NCBI RefSeq assembly: GCF_014836765.1
Contig: NZ_JACSQG010000002.1
Span: 124,001 to 188,000 of the forward strand
DNA: 64,000 nt
Reading direction: 5' to 3'
Source of the DNA: Serpens gallinarum
Lineage (GTDB): Bacteria; Pseudomonadota; Gammaproteobacteria; Pseudomonadales; Pseudomonadaceae
Shown: positions 46,679 through 56,100 of the stretch, one piece after another
Position numbering within the stretch: the first letter of the stretch is position 1
Layout of the letters: every line of letters begins with the position of its first letter
Position numbers and translations under genes: made by a program
The notes under the pieces: generated by a model
The model's input: the letters and a program-made list of their open reading frames with translations, nothing else
Database searches by the model: none
What the model was told of the DNA's origin: nothing

Positions 46679-47412
46679 CAGTGCTGCAGGATCTTGGAGA
46701 GGAAGTGCTGGGCGCGATCCGAGCGAGCCCCGACCTCGCCGAAGAAGGCGTCCTTGGCACAGTCTTCGACGATCTGCCCGGCGTCCATGAAAATTACCCG
46801 GTCGGCGACCTTGCGGGCAAAGCCCATCTCGTGGGTGACGCACATCATGGTCATGCCCTCGTGGGCCAGCTGCACCATGACATCCAGCACTTCGTTGACC
46901 ATCTCCGGGTCAAGGGCCGACGTCGGCTCGTCGAACAGCATCACCACCGGGTCCATGGCCAGCGCGCGGGCAATGGCTACGCGCTGCTGCTGGCCGCCGG
47001 ACAGCTGGCCGGGGTGCTTGTCGGCATGGGCCAGCAGGCCGACGCGGTCGAGCAACTTGAGACCCTTGTCCATGGCATCGGCCTTGCTGCGGCCGAGCAC
47101 CTTGATTTGCGCAATGGTCAGGTTTTCGGTGATCGACAGGTGCGGAAACAGTTCGAAGTGCTGGAACACCATGCCGACCCGCGCACGCAGCTGGGGCAGA
47201 TTGGTCTTGGGATCGCCCAGGGAAATTCCGTTGACCCGGATATCGCCCTCCTGAAATGGCTCCAGGGCGTTGACGCACTTGATCAGGGTGGACTTGCCGG
47301 AGCCAGACGGGCCGCACACCACCACCACCTCGCCTTTGCTCACCCGGGTGCTGCAGTCGGCCAGCACCTGGAAGTCCCCGTACCACTTGTTGATGTTCTG
47401 GATGGAAATCAT
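46678..47412 (-). CDS. aatP: Glutamate/aspartate ABC transporter ATPase AatP
   Basis: 244-aa ABC ATPase of the polar amino acid type (GltL/GlnQ). Walker A is GPSGSGKST (residues 34-42), the signature [15 protein letters not shown], Walker [16 protein letters not shown], and the H-loop [15 protein letters not shown]. It overlaps aatM by 4 bases and aauS by one, so the operon is translationally coupled throughout. Confidence 0.94.
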   Translation of the reverse strand: MISIQNINKWYGDFQVLADCSTRVSKGEVVVVCGPSGSGKSTLIKCVNALEPFQEGDIRVNGISLGDPKTNLPQLRARVGMVFQHFELFPHLSITENLTIAQIKVLGRSKADAMDKGLKLLDRVGLLAHADKHPGQLSGGQQQRVAIARALAMDPVVMLFDEPTSALDPEMVNEVLDVMVQLAHEGMTMMCVTHEMGFARKVADRVIFMDAGQIVEDCAKDAFFGEVGARSDRAQHFLSKILQH

Positions 47413-48074
47413 ACGGCTACCCTTGTTTGCAGGCGTTTCGCCAGGCGCGTGGCGGCGAAACTGATGACGAAGTACACCAGCCCGGCGAAGATCAGGAACT
47501 CATGGGATAGGCCCATGATGTCGCCTCGCGAGCGGGCAGCATTGAGGAAGTCCATCAGGCCGACGGTGTAGACCAGTGAGGTGTCCTGGAACAGGATGAT
47601 GCTTTGCTGCAGCAGCAGCGGCGCCATCTTGCGGAAAGCCTGCGGCAGGATGATCAACCGCATGCACTGGCCGTAGCTCATGCCCAGCGCCTGGGCGGCG
47701 CCCAGCTGGCCCTTGGGAATGGCCTGGATGCCGGCGCGCACGATCTCGCAGAAGTATGCCGCCTCGAACATGATGAAGGCCACCAGGCAGGATCCGAAGG
47801 CCCCCACAGGGGTGTCCTCACCGGTAATGGCGCGCAGCACGAAGGGCACCGCGAAGTAGAACCAGGTGATCACCAGCAGCAGCGGAATGGACCGGAAGTA
47901 GTTGACGTAGGTGGTGGCGATGCCTGCCAGCATGCGGTTGGACGACAGCCGCATCAGCGCCAGCACGGTGCCAAGAATGACACCGCCGAGCACACCCAGC
48001 ACCAGCAGTTGCAAGGTGGTGGCCATGCCCGCCCAGAGGATCGGCCAGGCGGCCGGAATCTCGCTGAAATCCAT
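47409..48074 (-). CDS. aatM: Glutamate/aspartate ABC transporter permease AatM
   Basis: 221-aa inner-membrane permease of the His/Glu/Gln/Arg family, about five helices. The EAA loop that docks the ATPase is [43 protein letters not shown] is typical of GltK-type subunits. The start at 48074 overlaps the aatQ stop (TAATG); the open frame runs further upstream inside aatQ but is not coding there. Confidence 0.92.
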   Translation of the reverse strand: MDFSEIPAAWPILWAGMATTLQLLVLGVLGGVILGTVLALMRLSSNRMLAGIATTYVNYFRSIPLLLVITWFYFAVPFVLRAITGEDTPVGAFGSCLVAFIMFEAAYFCEIVRAGIQAIPKGQLGAAQALGMSYGQCMRLIILPQAFRKMAPLLLQQSIILFQDTSLVYTVGLMDFLNAARSRGDIMGLSHEFLIFAGLVYFVISFAATRLAKRLQTRVAV

Positions 48075-48820
48075 TACTTGCCCTCCATGGAAATCAGTCC
48101 GGGCACCGCGATCTTTTTCTCGATCAGGCGCATCAGCAGCATCAGACTCATGTTCAGGGTGAAGTAGATCAGCGTCGCCAGGGTAAAGGCCTCGAACAGG
48201 TTGGCGCTGAACTCGGCGGTTTGCTTGGTCTGCGCCAGCAGCTCCATCAGGCCGATCAGGGAGGCGACCGAGGAGTTCTTGAAGATGTTGAGGAATTCCG
48301 AGGTCAGTGGCGGAATGATGATGCGGTAGGCCTGCGGCAGCAGCACGTTGGTGTAGATCTGCGGCAGGCGAAAACCCAGCGCGTAGCCGGCAGCCAACTG
48401 GCCCTGGGGCAGCGCCTCGATGCCGGTGCGCACCTGCTCGCACACGCGCGCGGCGGTAAACAGACCGAGGCACACCACCACGCTCAAATAGGCAGACGTG
48501 GCAGGATGCAGATCCTGTTTGAACCAGATCTCCAGCGGCTCGGGCAGCAGATCTGGCATTAGGAAATACCAGAGGAACAGCTGCACCAGCAGCGGCACAT
48601 TGCGGAAGATTTCCACATAGGTGGCGGCGATGCCGGCCAGCCAGCGGTTTGGCAGGGTGCGCAGCACGCCCAGCAGCGAGCCCAGCAGCAGGGCAATGAT
48701 CCAGCCGACCAGTGCTATGGCGATGGTCCAGCCCAGGCCGGTGACAAACCAGTCCAGGTAGATTTCGCTGCCGATGCCGGTGGACTTGAAGAAGACACCC
48801 CAGTCCCAGTTGTAATTCAT
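48074..48820 (-). CDS. aatQ: Glutamate/aspartate ABC transporter permease AatQ
   Basis: 248-aa permease of the GltJ type, starting MNYNWDWGVFFKSTGIG. The EAA loop is EQVRTGIEALPQGQLAAGYALGF, with FRNVPLLVQLFLWYFLMPDLLP upstream. With AatM it forms the heterodimeric channel for acidic amino acids. It is the first permease gene after a 103-base gap from aatJ. Confidence 0.92.
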   Translation of the reverse strand: MNYNWDWGVFFKSTGIGSEIYLDWFVTGLGWTIAIALVGWIIALLLGSLLGVLRTLPNRWLAGIAATYVEIFRNVPLLVQLFLWYFLMPDLLPEPLEIWFKQDLHPATSAYLSVVVCLGLFTAARVCEQVRTGIEALPQGQLAAGYALGFRLPQIYTNVLLPQAYRIIIPPLTSEFLNIFKNSSVASLIGLMELLAQTKQTAEFSANLFEAFTLATLIYFTLNMSLMLLMRLIEKKIAVPGLISMEGK

Positions 48821-48892
48821 GCGGATTTCTCGTGGTCTGGCGAACGCGGACCGGGGGCGCGTGGCACGCCCTCGGTGGACAGGCTATGAGCG

Positions 48893-48915
48893 GGCCGCCC
48901 GCAGCACGGGCGGCC
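48893..48915 (-). repeat. GC-rich hairpin between aatJ and aatQ
   Basis: Perfect 9-bp stem GGCCGCCCG / CGGGCGGCC with a 5-base loop, right after the aatJ stop and without a T-run. Such hairpins after binding-protein genes commonly stabilise the upstream mRNA, so AatJ is made in excess over the membrane parts. Confidence 0.65.
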
Positions 48916-48923
48916 GCGGCGGA

Positions 48924-49832
48924 TCAGCGCTCTTCGACCGACTTGTCGGTGGGGTTGGCGATGAGGCTCTCGACCGCAGCGCTCATGGGGAAGTTGAGGT
49001 TCAGGCCCTTAGGCGGCACGGGCTGCATGAACCACTGGTTGTAGATGTCATTGATTTCGCCAGAGGCGAAGGTGGCGCTGATCGCCTTGTCCACGACCTG
49101 CTTAAAGTCTGTGTCGCCCTTGCGCACCATGCAGGCATAGACCTCGTAGGATTGCGGCGTGCCGACAACGGCCCAGTCGTCCGGTTTCTTGGCCTTGGCC
49201 ATTTCGCCGTAGAGCAGCGCGTCGTCCATCATGAACGCCACGGCGCGCCCGGATTCCAGCATCAGGAACGATTCGCCGTGGTCCTTGGCGGAAATGACGT
49301 TCATGCCCATCTGCTGCTCGGCATTCATTGACTTGATCAAGCGTTCGGAGGTGGTGCCCGCGGTGGTCACCACGTTCTTGCCCTTGAGATCGGCGAAATC
49401 ATTGATGCCGGAGGTTTTCTTGGCCAGCAAACGCGTGCCCACTTCAAAGATACCCACGGAGAAGTCCACCTGACGCTGGCGCTCCAGGTTATTGGTGGTG
49501 GAGCCGCACTCCAGGTCCACGGTGCCGTTCTGCATCAGCGGGATACGGGTCTGTGAGGTGACCAGGTTGTAGCGCACCTTGAGGTCCGGCATGCCCAGCT
49601 CCTGCTTGAGCGCGTCGACTACCTTGAGCTGCAGGTCATGGGAGTAGCCGATCGGCTGCTTGGGATCGAGTCCCAGATAGGAGAACGGGATGGAGGAGTC
49701 GCGGTGGGCCAGGGTGATGGTGCCCGAATCCTTGATCTTCTTCAGCGTGCCGGTCAGCTCAGTGGCCAGCGCCGGCGTGGCGAGAAGGGCCGTCGCAACG
49801 GCTGCACTCAGTACATGGGTAACGAAACGCAT
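48924..49832 (-). CDS. aatJ: Glutamate/aspartate-binding periplasmic protein AatJ
   Basis: 302-aa solute-binding protein. A signal peptide (MRFVTHVLSAAVATALLATPALA) is followed by the GltI-type body: GTLKKIKDSGTITLAHRDSSIPFSYL, PIGYSHDLQLKVVDAL, LVTSQTRIPLMQNGTVDLECGSTTNN and GTTSERLIKSMNAEQQMGMNVI, each visible in parts. First gene of the aat-aau operon, behind a sigma-54 promoter. The ligands are Glu and Asp, by family. Confidence 0.93.
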   Translation of the reverse strand: MRFVTHVLSAAVATALLATPALATELTGTLKKIKDSGTITLAHRDSSIPFSYLGLDPKQPIGYSHDLQLKVVDALKQELGMPDLKVRYNLVTSQTRIPLMQNGTVDLECGSTTNNLERQRQVDFSVGIFEVGTRLLAKKTSGINDFADLKGKNVVTTAGTTSERLIKSMNAEQQMGMNVISAKDHGESFLMLESGRAVAFMMDDALLYGEMAKAKKPDDWAVVGTPQSYEVYACMVRKGDTDFKQVVDKAISATFASGEINDIYNQWFMQPVPPKGLNLNFPMSAAVESLIANPTDKSVEER

Positions 49833-49943
49833 GATTCGATTCCTTATTGTTGTTGTGCTTGTCGTGACGCAGCGGTTCGGATGAGCTGCTGGTCACCCTC
49901 AAAGGGAGGCAGGTCTCTTCCCCAAACTCACCTTACCTACGAG

Positions 49944-49958
49944 GCAGGATGCGTGCCA
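49944..49958 (-). promoter_or_regulatory. Sigma-54 promoter for aatJ
   Basis: On the minus strand TGGCAC-GCATC-CTGC: GG and GC separated by exactly 10 bases, the -24/-12 spacing of RpoN promoters (consensus TGGCAC-N5-TTGC). It is 111 bases before the aatJ ATG. The operon's own NtrC-type regulator fits this promoter class. Confidence 0.82.
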
Positions 49959-50024
49959 GGTAGCTGAAAGCCGTAGTTACCAGTTAACTAATTGAAAAAC
50001 ATTAGGTTTTTTGATTTCAGGGAT

Positions 50025-50089
50025 GTTCGGAAAGCGAACGGCGTTCGCATTGACGAACATGCGCCGCCGGTGCGTTCGGCAAACCGAAC
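50025..50089. promoter_or_regulatory. Three AauR upstream activator palindromes
   Basis: GTTCG-N5-CGAAC at 50025-50039, GTTCG-N6-CGAAC at 50043-50058, and GTTCGGCAAACCGAAC at 50074-50089. The last matches the reported AauR motif TTCGG-N4-CCGAA exactly. They lie 67-145 bases upstream of the sigma-54 promoter, the normal range for enhancer-like sites. Confidence 0.8.
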
Positions 50090-50254
50090 GATGTTTCGAC
50101 GGCGACTGGCCAGCGTTCCAGTCGGCGTGACGGCGTGGCGAGCGCACAACGGCCGAGACCCGGTCGTTTCGTCTAGCGTGGGGGTCTGCGAATTCAGCCG
50201 CGTTGACAGCGTCACGTCTGTCACGCCAGATACGCTACACGCGTGGCTTTCCGG

Positions 50255-50341
50255 TATAATGCCGCGCCTTCAAACCGGCCTGCCCGCCGGTTTGCCCCAA
50301 CATGACAAGCCACGCCCCTTGCGCGTGGCTTGTTGGTTTTT
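50255..50341 (+). promoter_or_regulatory. purE promoter -10 and two-hairpin leader
   Basis: TATAAT at 50255-50260 is a perfect -10 box; no good -35 is seen. The presumed leader then holds an 8-bp hairpin (AAACCGGC/GCCGGTTT, 50272-50293) and an 11-bp hairpin (ACAAGCCACGC/GCGTGGCTTGT, 50305-50333) followed by TGGTTTTT. This looks like an intrinsic terminator 37 bases before the purE start, so transcription attenuation is possible. The remainder of 49833-50377 is the aatJ control region described separately. Confidence 0.55.
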
Positions 50342-50377
50342 GTAGCGCCGCGCGGCGCACAACGAAGAGGCACAACG

Positions 50378-50869
50378 ATGAGCGCACTGGTTGGCGTGAT
50401 CATGGGTTCCAAATCCGATTGGAGCACCCTCAGCCACACGACGGAGATGCTGGAAAAGCTCGGCATCCCCTTCGAGGTGAAGGTGGTGTCGGCGCACCGC
50501 ACGCCGGATCTGCTGTTCCAGTACGCCGAACAGGCGGAAGAGCGCGGCCTCCAGGTGATCATCGCCGGTGCAGGCGGCGCCGCCCACCTGCCAGGCATGT
50601 GCGCGGCCAAGACCCATCTGCCGGTGCTTGGCGTGCCGGTGCAATCCTCAATGCTCTCCGGTGTCGATTCGCTGCTGTCCATCGTGCAGATGCCGGCCGG
50701 CGTACCGGTTGCCACCCTGGCCATCGGCAAGGCCGGCGCGGTCAACGCGGCGCTGCTGGCGGCAAGCATTCTCGGTCATCAACACCCGCAGTATCACGCG
50801 GCGCTCAAGCAGTTTCGCGACGAGCAGACGCGTACCGTGCTGGACAACCCGGACCCGCGCGACGCCTGA
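50378..50869 (+). CDS. purE: N5-carboxyaminoimidazole ribonucleotide mutase
   Basis: 163-aa class I PurE, which moves the carboxylate of N5-CAIR to give CAIR in purine synthesis. Motifs are [12 protein letters not shown] at the N terminus, [12 protein letters not shown], and [25 protein letters not shown] precedes the ATG at 50378. The partner purK follows. Class I assignment is supported by the presence of purK. Confidence 0.95.
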   Translation: MSALVGVIMGSKSDWSTLSHTTEMLEKLGIPFEVKVVSAHRTPDLLFQYAEQAEERGLQVIIAGAGGAAHLPGMCAAKTHLPVLGVPVQSSMLSGVDSLLSIVQMPAGVPVATLAIGKAGAVNAALLAASILGHQHPQYHAALKQFRDEQTRTVLDNPDPRDA

Positions 50870-50901
50870 TGGCCGTGCCTCTTGAACGACAGGACAAAAC
50901 C

Positions 50902-51987
50902 ATGAAGATCGGTGTAATCGGTGGCGGTCAGCTGGGCCGCATGTTGGCGCTGGCGGGCACCCCGCTGGGGATGGACTTCACCTTCCTCGACCCGGCGCCG
51001 GATGCCTGTGCCAGCCCGCTGGGCACCCACCTGCTGGCGGGCTATGACGACTCGCAGGCGCTGCGCCAGATGGCCGAAAGCGTCGATCTGGTGACCTTCG
51101 AATTCGAGAACGTGCCGGCGGAAACCGTCGCCTTCCTCTCCCAGTTCGTGCCGGTGTATCCCGCCGCCGACTCGCTGCGCATCGCCCGCGACCGTTGGTT
51201 CGAGAAGTCGCTGTTCAAGGAGCTGGGCATCCCCACGCCCGCGTTCGCCGACATCCAGTCCCAGGCCGACCTGGACGCCGCCGTGGCCGCCATCGGCCTG
51301 CCGGCGGTGATGAAGACCCGCACCATGGGGTACGACGGCAAGGGCCAGAAGGTGCTGCGCCAACCCGAGGACGTGCAAGGCGCCTTTGCCGAACTGGGCA
51401 GCGTGCCGTGCATCCTCGAAGGCTTCGTGCCGTTCACCGGTGAAGTCTCGCTGGTGGCCGTGCGGGGTCGCGACGGCGAAACGCGCTTCTACCCGCTTTC
51501 CCACAACACCCACGTCGGTGGCGTGCTCAACCTCTCCGTCGCCAGCAGCACCCACCCGCTGCAGGCACTGGCCGAGGATTACCTGGGTCGCGTGCTGGAA
51601 AAACTTGATTACGTCGGCGTACTGGCCTTCGAGTTCTTCGAAATCGAGGGCGGCCTGAAGGCTAACGAAATTGCCCCGCGCGTGCACAACTCCGGGCACT
51701 GGACCATCGAAGGCGCCGAGTGCAGCCAGTTCGAGAACCATTTGCGCGCCGTCGCCGGCCTGCCGCTGGGCTCGACCGCCAAGGTGGGCGAAAGCGCCAT
51801 GCTCAACTTCATCGGTAGCGTGCCGGCGACCGAGCAGGTGATTGCCATCGAAAACTGCCACCTGCATGACTACGGCAAGGCCTTCAAGCCGGGCCGCAAG
51901 GTCGGCCACGCCACCCTGCGCTGCCAGGACGCGACCACTCTCAAGGCTCGCATTGCCGAGGTCGAGGCGCTGATCGCCAACGCGTGA
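50902..51987 (+). CDS. purK: N5-carboxyaminoimidazole ribonucleotide synthetase
   Basis: 361-aa ATP-grasp enzyme that carboxylates AIR to N5-CAIR using ATP and bicarbonate. Motifs are KIGVIGGGQLGRMLALAG, VTFEFENVPAETV, MKTRTMGYDGKGQ, FEFFEIEGGLKANEIAPRVHNSGHW, read in parts. The ATG at 50902 has AGGA upstream. An ATG at 50869, overlapping the purE stop, would add 11 residues but does not fit the family start. Confidence 0.94.
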   Translation: MKIGVIGGGQLGRMLALAGTPLGMDFTFLDPAPDACASPLGTHLLAGYDDSQALRQMAESVDLVTFEFENVPAETVAFLSQFVPVYPAADSLRIARDRWFEKSLFKELGIPTPAFADIQSQADLDAAVAAIGLPAVMKTRTMGYDGKGQKVLRQPEDVQGAFAELGSVPCILEGFVPFTGEVSLVAVRGRDGETRFYPLSHNTHVGGVLNLSVASSTHPLQALAEDYLGRVLEKLDYVGVLAFEFFEIEGGLKANEIAPRVHNSGHWTIEGAECSQFENHLRAVAGLPLGSTAKVGESAMLNFIGSVPATEQVIAIENCHLHDYGKAFKPGRKVGHATLRCQDATTLKARIAEVEALIANA

Positions 51988-51996
51988 TGCCCTGCC

Positions 51997-52050
51997 GATA
52001 CCCATCAGCGCCTGATGGGTATCGCTGCCTTCCACCCCCTCCGTGCCCCA
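51997..52050. repeat. Dispersed intergenic repeat, copy 2
   Basis: A 12-bp perfect hairpin GATACCCATCAG-CGC-CTGATGGGTATC followed by GCTGCCTTCCACCCCCTCC. Both arms and the downstream part match the copy at 43329-43387. It lies just after purK and may also serve as its transcript end. Confidence 0.65.
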
Positions 52051-52152
52051 TCCTGCGCTGCTCCGCTTTGCGGTCCTGCCGAACTGCCTAATAACGCGAC
52101 GGTCGGATACAGCGTGGCGCGTGCCACGACTCTCTCGGACTGGAGGAATGCC

Positions 52153-52401
52153 ATGGGCATCATCGGAACCATCATCATCGGATTGATCGTCGGCCTGATT
52201 GCACGCTTTCTCAAACCCGGCAGCGATAGCATGGGTTGGATAATGACCATTCTGCTCGGCATCGGTGGTGCCTTGTTGGCGACCTACGGCGGCCAGGCGG
52301 TGGGTATCTACGAGGCTGGAGAGGCAGCAGGCTTTATTGGCGCGGTGATTGGCGCGATCATTCTGCTGGTCATCTATGGACTGGTAACGCGTAATCGCTG
52401 A
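52153..52401 (+). CDS. GlsB/YeaQ/YmgE-family small membrane protein
   Basis: 82-aa protein with three hydrophobic helices and the family pattern MGIIGTIIIGLIVGLIARFL, then GWIMTILLGIGGALLATYGG and AGFIGAVIGAIILLVIYGL. The family is called transglycosylase-associated and is linked to stress responses, without a proven activity. TGGAGGA precedes the ATG at 52153. Single-gene unit. Confidence 0.87.
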   Translation: MGIIGTIIIGLIVGLIARFLKPGSDSMGWIMTILLGIGGALLATYGGQAVGIYEAGEAAGFIGAVIGAIILLVIYGLVTRNR

Positions 52402-52491
52402 AGGTGCTTCCTCCGCGCGGGAGCCAGCGGCCTGGCTCCTGCGGGGTAACATCCTTCATTCGACCCTTGCTACCCATGAGCTGAGCCGTCC

Positions 52492-53022
52492 ATGCGCCCT
52501 GTGCTGTTTTCGCTGTTGTTTATCCTTCCCTTGTGCGCCCAGGCAGCCCCTGCTGAATTGGATTGGCTGGAATTACTGCCGCCCGAAGACCTGGCCGCTC
52601 TCGAGGCGATGCCCGAGATCGAGCACAACACGCCCGAGGCCGGTGGTTTCAGCGACGAGGGCGGCCTCAGGCAGGCCGCAGGATTGCCAGAGGTGATGTA
52701 CTCGGCCAAGACCGTGGCTGAACTGGACAACCGCGAGATCCGTCTGGGCGGCTACCCGGTGCCGCTGGAAACTGATGCCCAGGGGCGATACATTGAGTTC
52801 TTTCTGGTGCCCTACCCGGGCGCCTGCATCCACGTGCCGCCGCCCCCGCCGAATCAGATCGTGCTGGTGCGTTATCCCCAGGGCATGCCCATCGACGACA
52901 TCTACGCGCCCTTGTGGGTCGATGGCCGCCTGCGCATTGAAAACGGCAGCAATGACCTGGCCGATGCTGCTTATGCCTTGCAAGCCGCGGCGGTCAAGGT
53001 GATCGTGGAAGACGAACTGTAG
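52492..53022 (+). CDS. DUF3299 exported protein
   Basis: 176-aa protein with a signal peptide (MRPVLFSLLFILPLCAQA). It contains the DUF3299 pattern: VAELDNREIRLGGYPVPLE, FFLVPYPGACIHVPPPPPNQI and YAPLWVDGRL. The fold is probably an OB-type domain in the periplasm; the function is unknown. It is upstream of recC on the same strand but separated by 140 bases. Confidence 0.83.
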   Translation: MRPVLFSLLFILPLCAQAAPAELDWLELLPPEDLAALEAMPEIEHNTPEAGGFSDEGGLRQAAGLPEVMYSAKTVAELDNREIRLGGYPVPLETDAQGRYIEFFLVPYPGACIHVPPPPPNQIVLVRYPQGMPIDDIYAPLWVDGRLRIENGSNDLADAAYALQAAAVKVIVEDEL

Positions 53023-53162
53023 CCTTTTCCCCTCGCGGCGAAGCCTCTTAACCCGCTGCACCCAGGTCGTTCTGTGCGAAAACTTTACCTGTCCGTCCGT
53101 CCAGTGTGTGCCGCGTTGGGCTAAGCCACTACCATGGGCGCCATTCGGATGAAGGAACTCAC

Positions 53163-56100
53163 ATGACCGCACAACAGCCCCTGATCCCCGGTTTCATGAT
53201 CGTCCACGGCAATCGCCTGGACGAACTGCGCGACCTGGCGGTGGTGTGGATGCGCCGTTATCCGCTTCGTCCGCTGGAAAACGAGGTGGTGCTGGTACAC
53301 AGCAACGGCGTGGCGCAGTGGCTCAAGCAGGCGTTGGCCGAGCAGCCTGACGAGAGTGGCGGCGGTGGCTGCGGGATTGCCGCGGCCATTGATGTGCAGT
53401 TGCCGGCCAGTTTTCTCTGGCAGGCCTACCGCAGTGTGCTGGGTCGCGAGCAGATTCCTCGCGTTTCGCTGGTCGACAAGGGGCCGCTGACCTGGCGATT
53501 GATGCGTCTGTTGCCGCAGTTGCTGAGCGGCGAGGCCTTCGCCCCGCTGGCGCGCTTTCTGGCCCAGGACCGCGAATTGCGCAAGCTGTATCAGTTGGCC
53601 GAGCGCCTGGCCGACCTGTTCGACCAGTACCAGGTGTACCGCGCCGACTGGCTGGAGGATTGGGCCGCCGGCCGTGACCAATTGCGTCTGGCCAACGGCA
53701 GCGTCGCGCCGCTGGGCGAGGAGCAGCGTTGGCAGGCTGAACTGTGGCGCGCGCTGCTGACCGACGTGGGCGCCGAGGGGTTGGCGCAGAGCCGGGCCGG
53801 CGTGCACCGCCAGTTCATCGCCCGCCTGCAGGCGCTGGACCAGGCGCCGTCCGGCCTGCCGCGCCGGGTGATTGTGTTCGGCATTTCCTCGCTGCCCGCC
53901 CAGGCGCTGGAAGCCCTCGGCGCGCTGGCGCGTTTCAGCCAGGTGCTGCTGTGCGTGCATAACCCCTGCCGCCATCACTGGGCCGATATCGTCGCCGACA
54001 AGGACCTGCTGCGTCATCAGTACCGCCGCCAGCAACGCCGTGCGCGGATGCCCGCAGAGTTGCCGCCGGAACTGCTGCACCAGCACGCCCAGCCTCTGCT
54101 GGCCGCCTGGGGCAAGCAGGGTCGCGACTACATCAACCTGCTCGACAGCTACGACAACCCGGACGATTACCGCGCGCTGTTCCCGGCCGAGCGCATCGAC
54201 CTGTTCAGCGAGGAGCAGCCGACCCGCCTGCTCGGCCAGCTGCAGGACGACATTCTCGAATTGCGCCCGCTGGCGGAAACCCGCGAACACTGGCCGGCAG
54301 TCGATCCGGCCCAGGACCGCTCGCTGCGCTTTCAGATCGCCCACAGCGCCCAGCGCGAGGTGGAAATCCTGCATGATCAGCTGCTGGCGCGTTTTAGCGC
54401 CGATCCGAGCCTGCGCCCGCGCGACGTGATCGTCATGGTGCCGGACATCGACAGCTACACCCCGCACATTCAGGCGGTGTTCGGCCAACTTGAGCGTGAC
54501 GATGCGCGCTTTATCCCCTTCACCCTCGCCGACCAGGGCCGGCGCGGTCGCGAGCCGCTTCTGATCGCGCTGGAACACCTGCTGGAATTGCCGGACAGCC
54601 GTTTTGCGGTCAGCGAAATTCTCGACCTGCTGGACGTACCGGCGCTGCGCGAGCGCTTCGCCATTGCCGAGGCCGACCTGCCGCTGCTGCACCGCTGGAT
54701 CGAGGGCGCCGGCGTGCGCTGGGGGCTGGACGCCGCGCAGCGCGAGCAGCTCGGTCTGCCGCCGGGCCTGGAGCACAACAGCTGGCTGTTCGGCCTGCGC
54801 CGCATGCTGCTCGGCTACGCGGTGGGCGAAGGCGCGCCGCTGGGCGAGATCGAACCCTACGACGAAATCGGCGGCCTGGACGCCGCGCTGCTCGGCCCGC
54901 TGGTGGAACTGCTCGAGCGCCTGCGCCTGGCCTACGCCGAACTGGCCCGCCCGGCGACGCCAGCGCAGTGGGGCGAACGGTTGCGCGCCTTGCTGGAGGT
55001 GTTCTTCCTGCCGGCCAGCGACCACGACCAACTGCTACACGGCCAGTTGCTGCAGAGCCTGGAGGACTGGCTGGAGCAGTGCCGTAACGCGGCGCTTGCC
55101 GAGGCGCTGCCACTCAGCGTGGTGCGCGAAGCCTGGCTGGGCAGCCTCGATCAGCCCAGCCTGGGTCAGCGTTTTTTGAGCGGCGCGGTGAACTTCTGCA
55201 CGCTGATGCCGATGCGCGCGATTCCCTTCCGCCTGGTGTGCCTGCTGGGCATGAACGACGGCGACTACCCGCGCGCCCAGCCGCCGCTGGATTTCGACCT
55301 GATGGGCAACGACTACCGCCCCGGTGACCGCTCGCGCCGTGAGGATGATCGCTACCTGCTACTCGAAGCGCTGCTCTCGGCGCGCGAGCAGCTGTACATC
55401 AGCTGGGTTGGGCGCAGCGTGCGCGACAACAGCGAGCGGCCACCGTCCGTGCTGGTTGGCCAGTTGCGCGACCACCTGGCCAGCGGCTGGCGACTGGCCG
55501 GCGCGGAGCAGGATGAACAGGCGCTGCTCGAGGCGCTGACCTGCGAGCATCCGCTGCAGCCCTTCAATGCCGGTTATTTCACTGCGGACTCCGGGCTGTT
55601 CAGCTACGCCGGCGAATGGCTGGCCCTGCACCAGCAGCGTGCGCCGACCACTCAGGAGCCGGCGGCGTTGCCCGACTACGAACACGGCGGCACGGTGAGC
55701 CTGGAAACCCTGCAGGACTTCCTGCGCTACCCGCTGCGCCAGTTTCATCGCCTGCGCCTCAAGGTGTATTTCGAGGAACTGCAGGCGCCGCTGGCCGACG
55801 CCGAAAGCTTCGACCTCGACGGCCTGCAACGCTTCGGCCTGAGCGACAGCCTGCTGCGCGCCGCGCTGGCGGAGACCAATCCCGCACAAGCTCAAGCGCG
55901 GCTGGAGGAGCGCGCCGCGCAATTGCAGCGCAGCGGCGTGCTGCCGCTGGCCGGTTTCGGCGACCTGCAACGCGAGGCCCTGCTGGCGCCGCTGCCGGAC
56001 CTGCTGCAGCGCTATCGTGCCCTGCACGCACTGTGGCCGCTGGAGCAGGAATCGCCACTGGCCCTGCGCTTCAGCCATGAATCATTGATAGTGGAAGGCT

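Noticed and set aside
53121-55031. 636-aa minus-strand frame opposite recC
   Set aside because: Covers the recC coding region in full, low-complexity reverse-frame composition, no start context.
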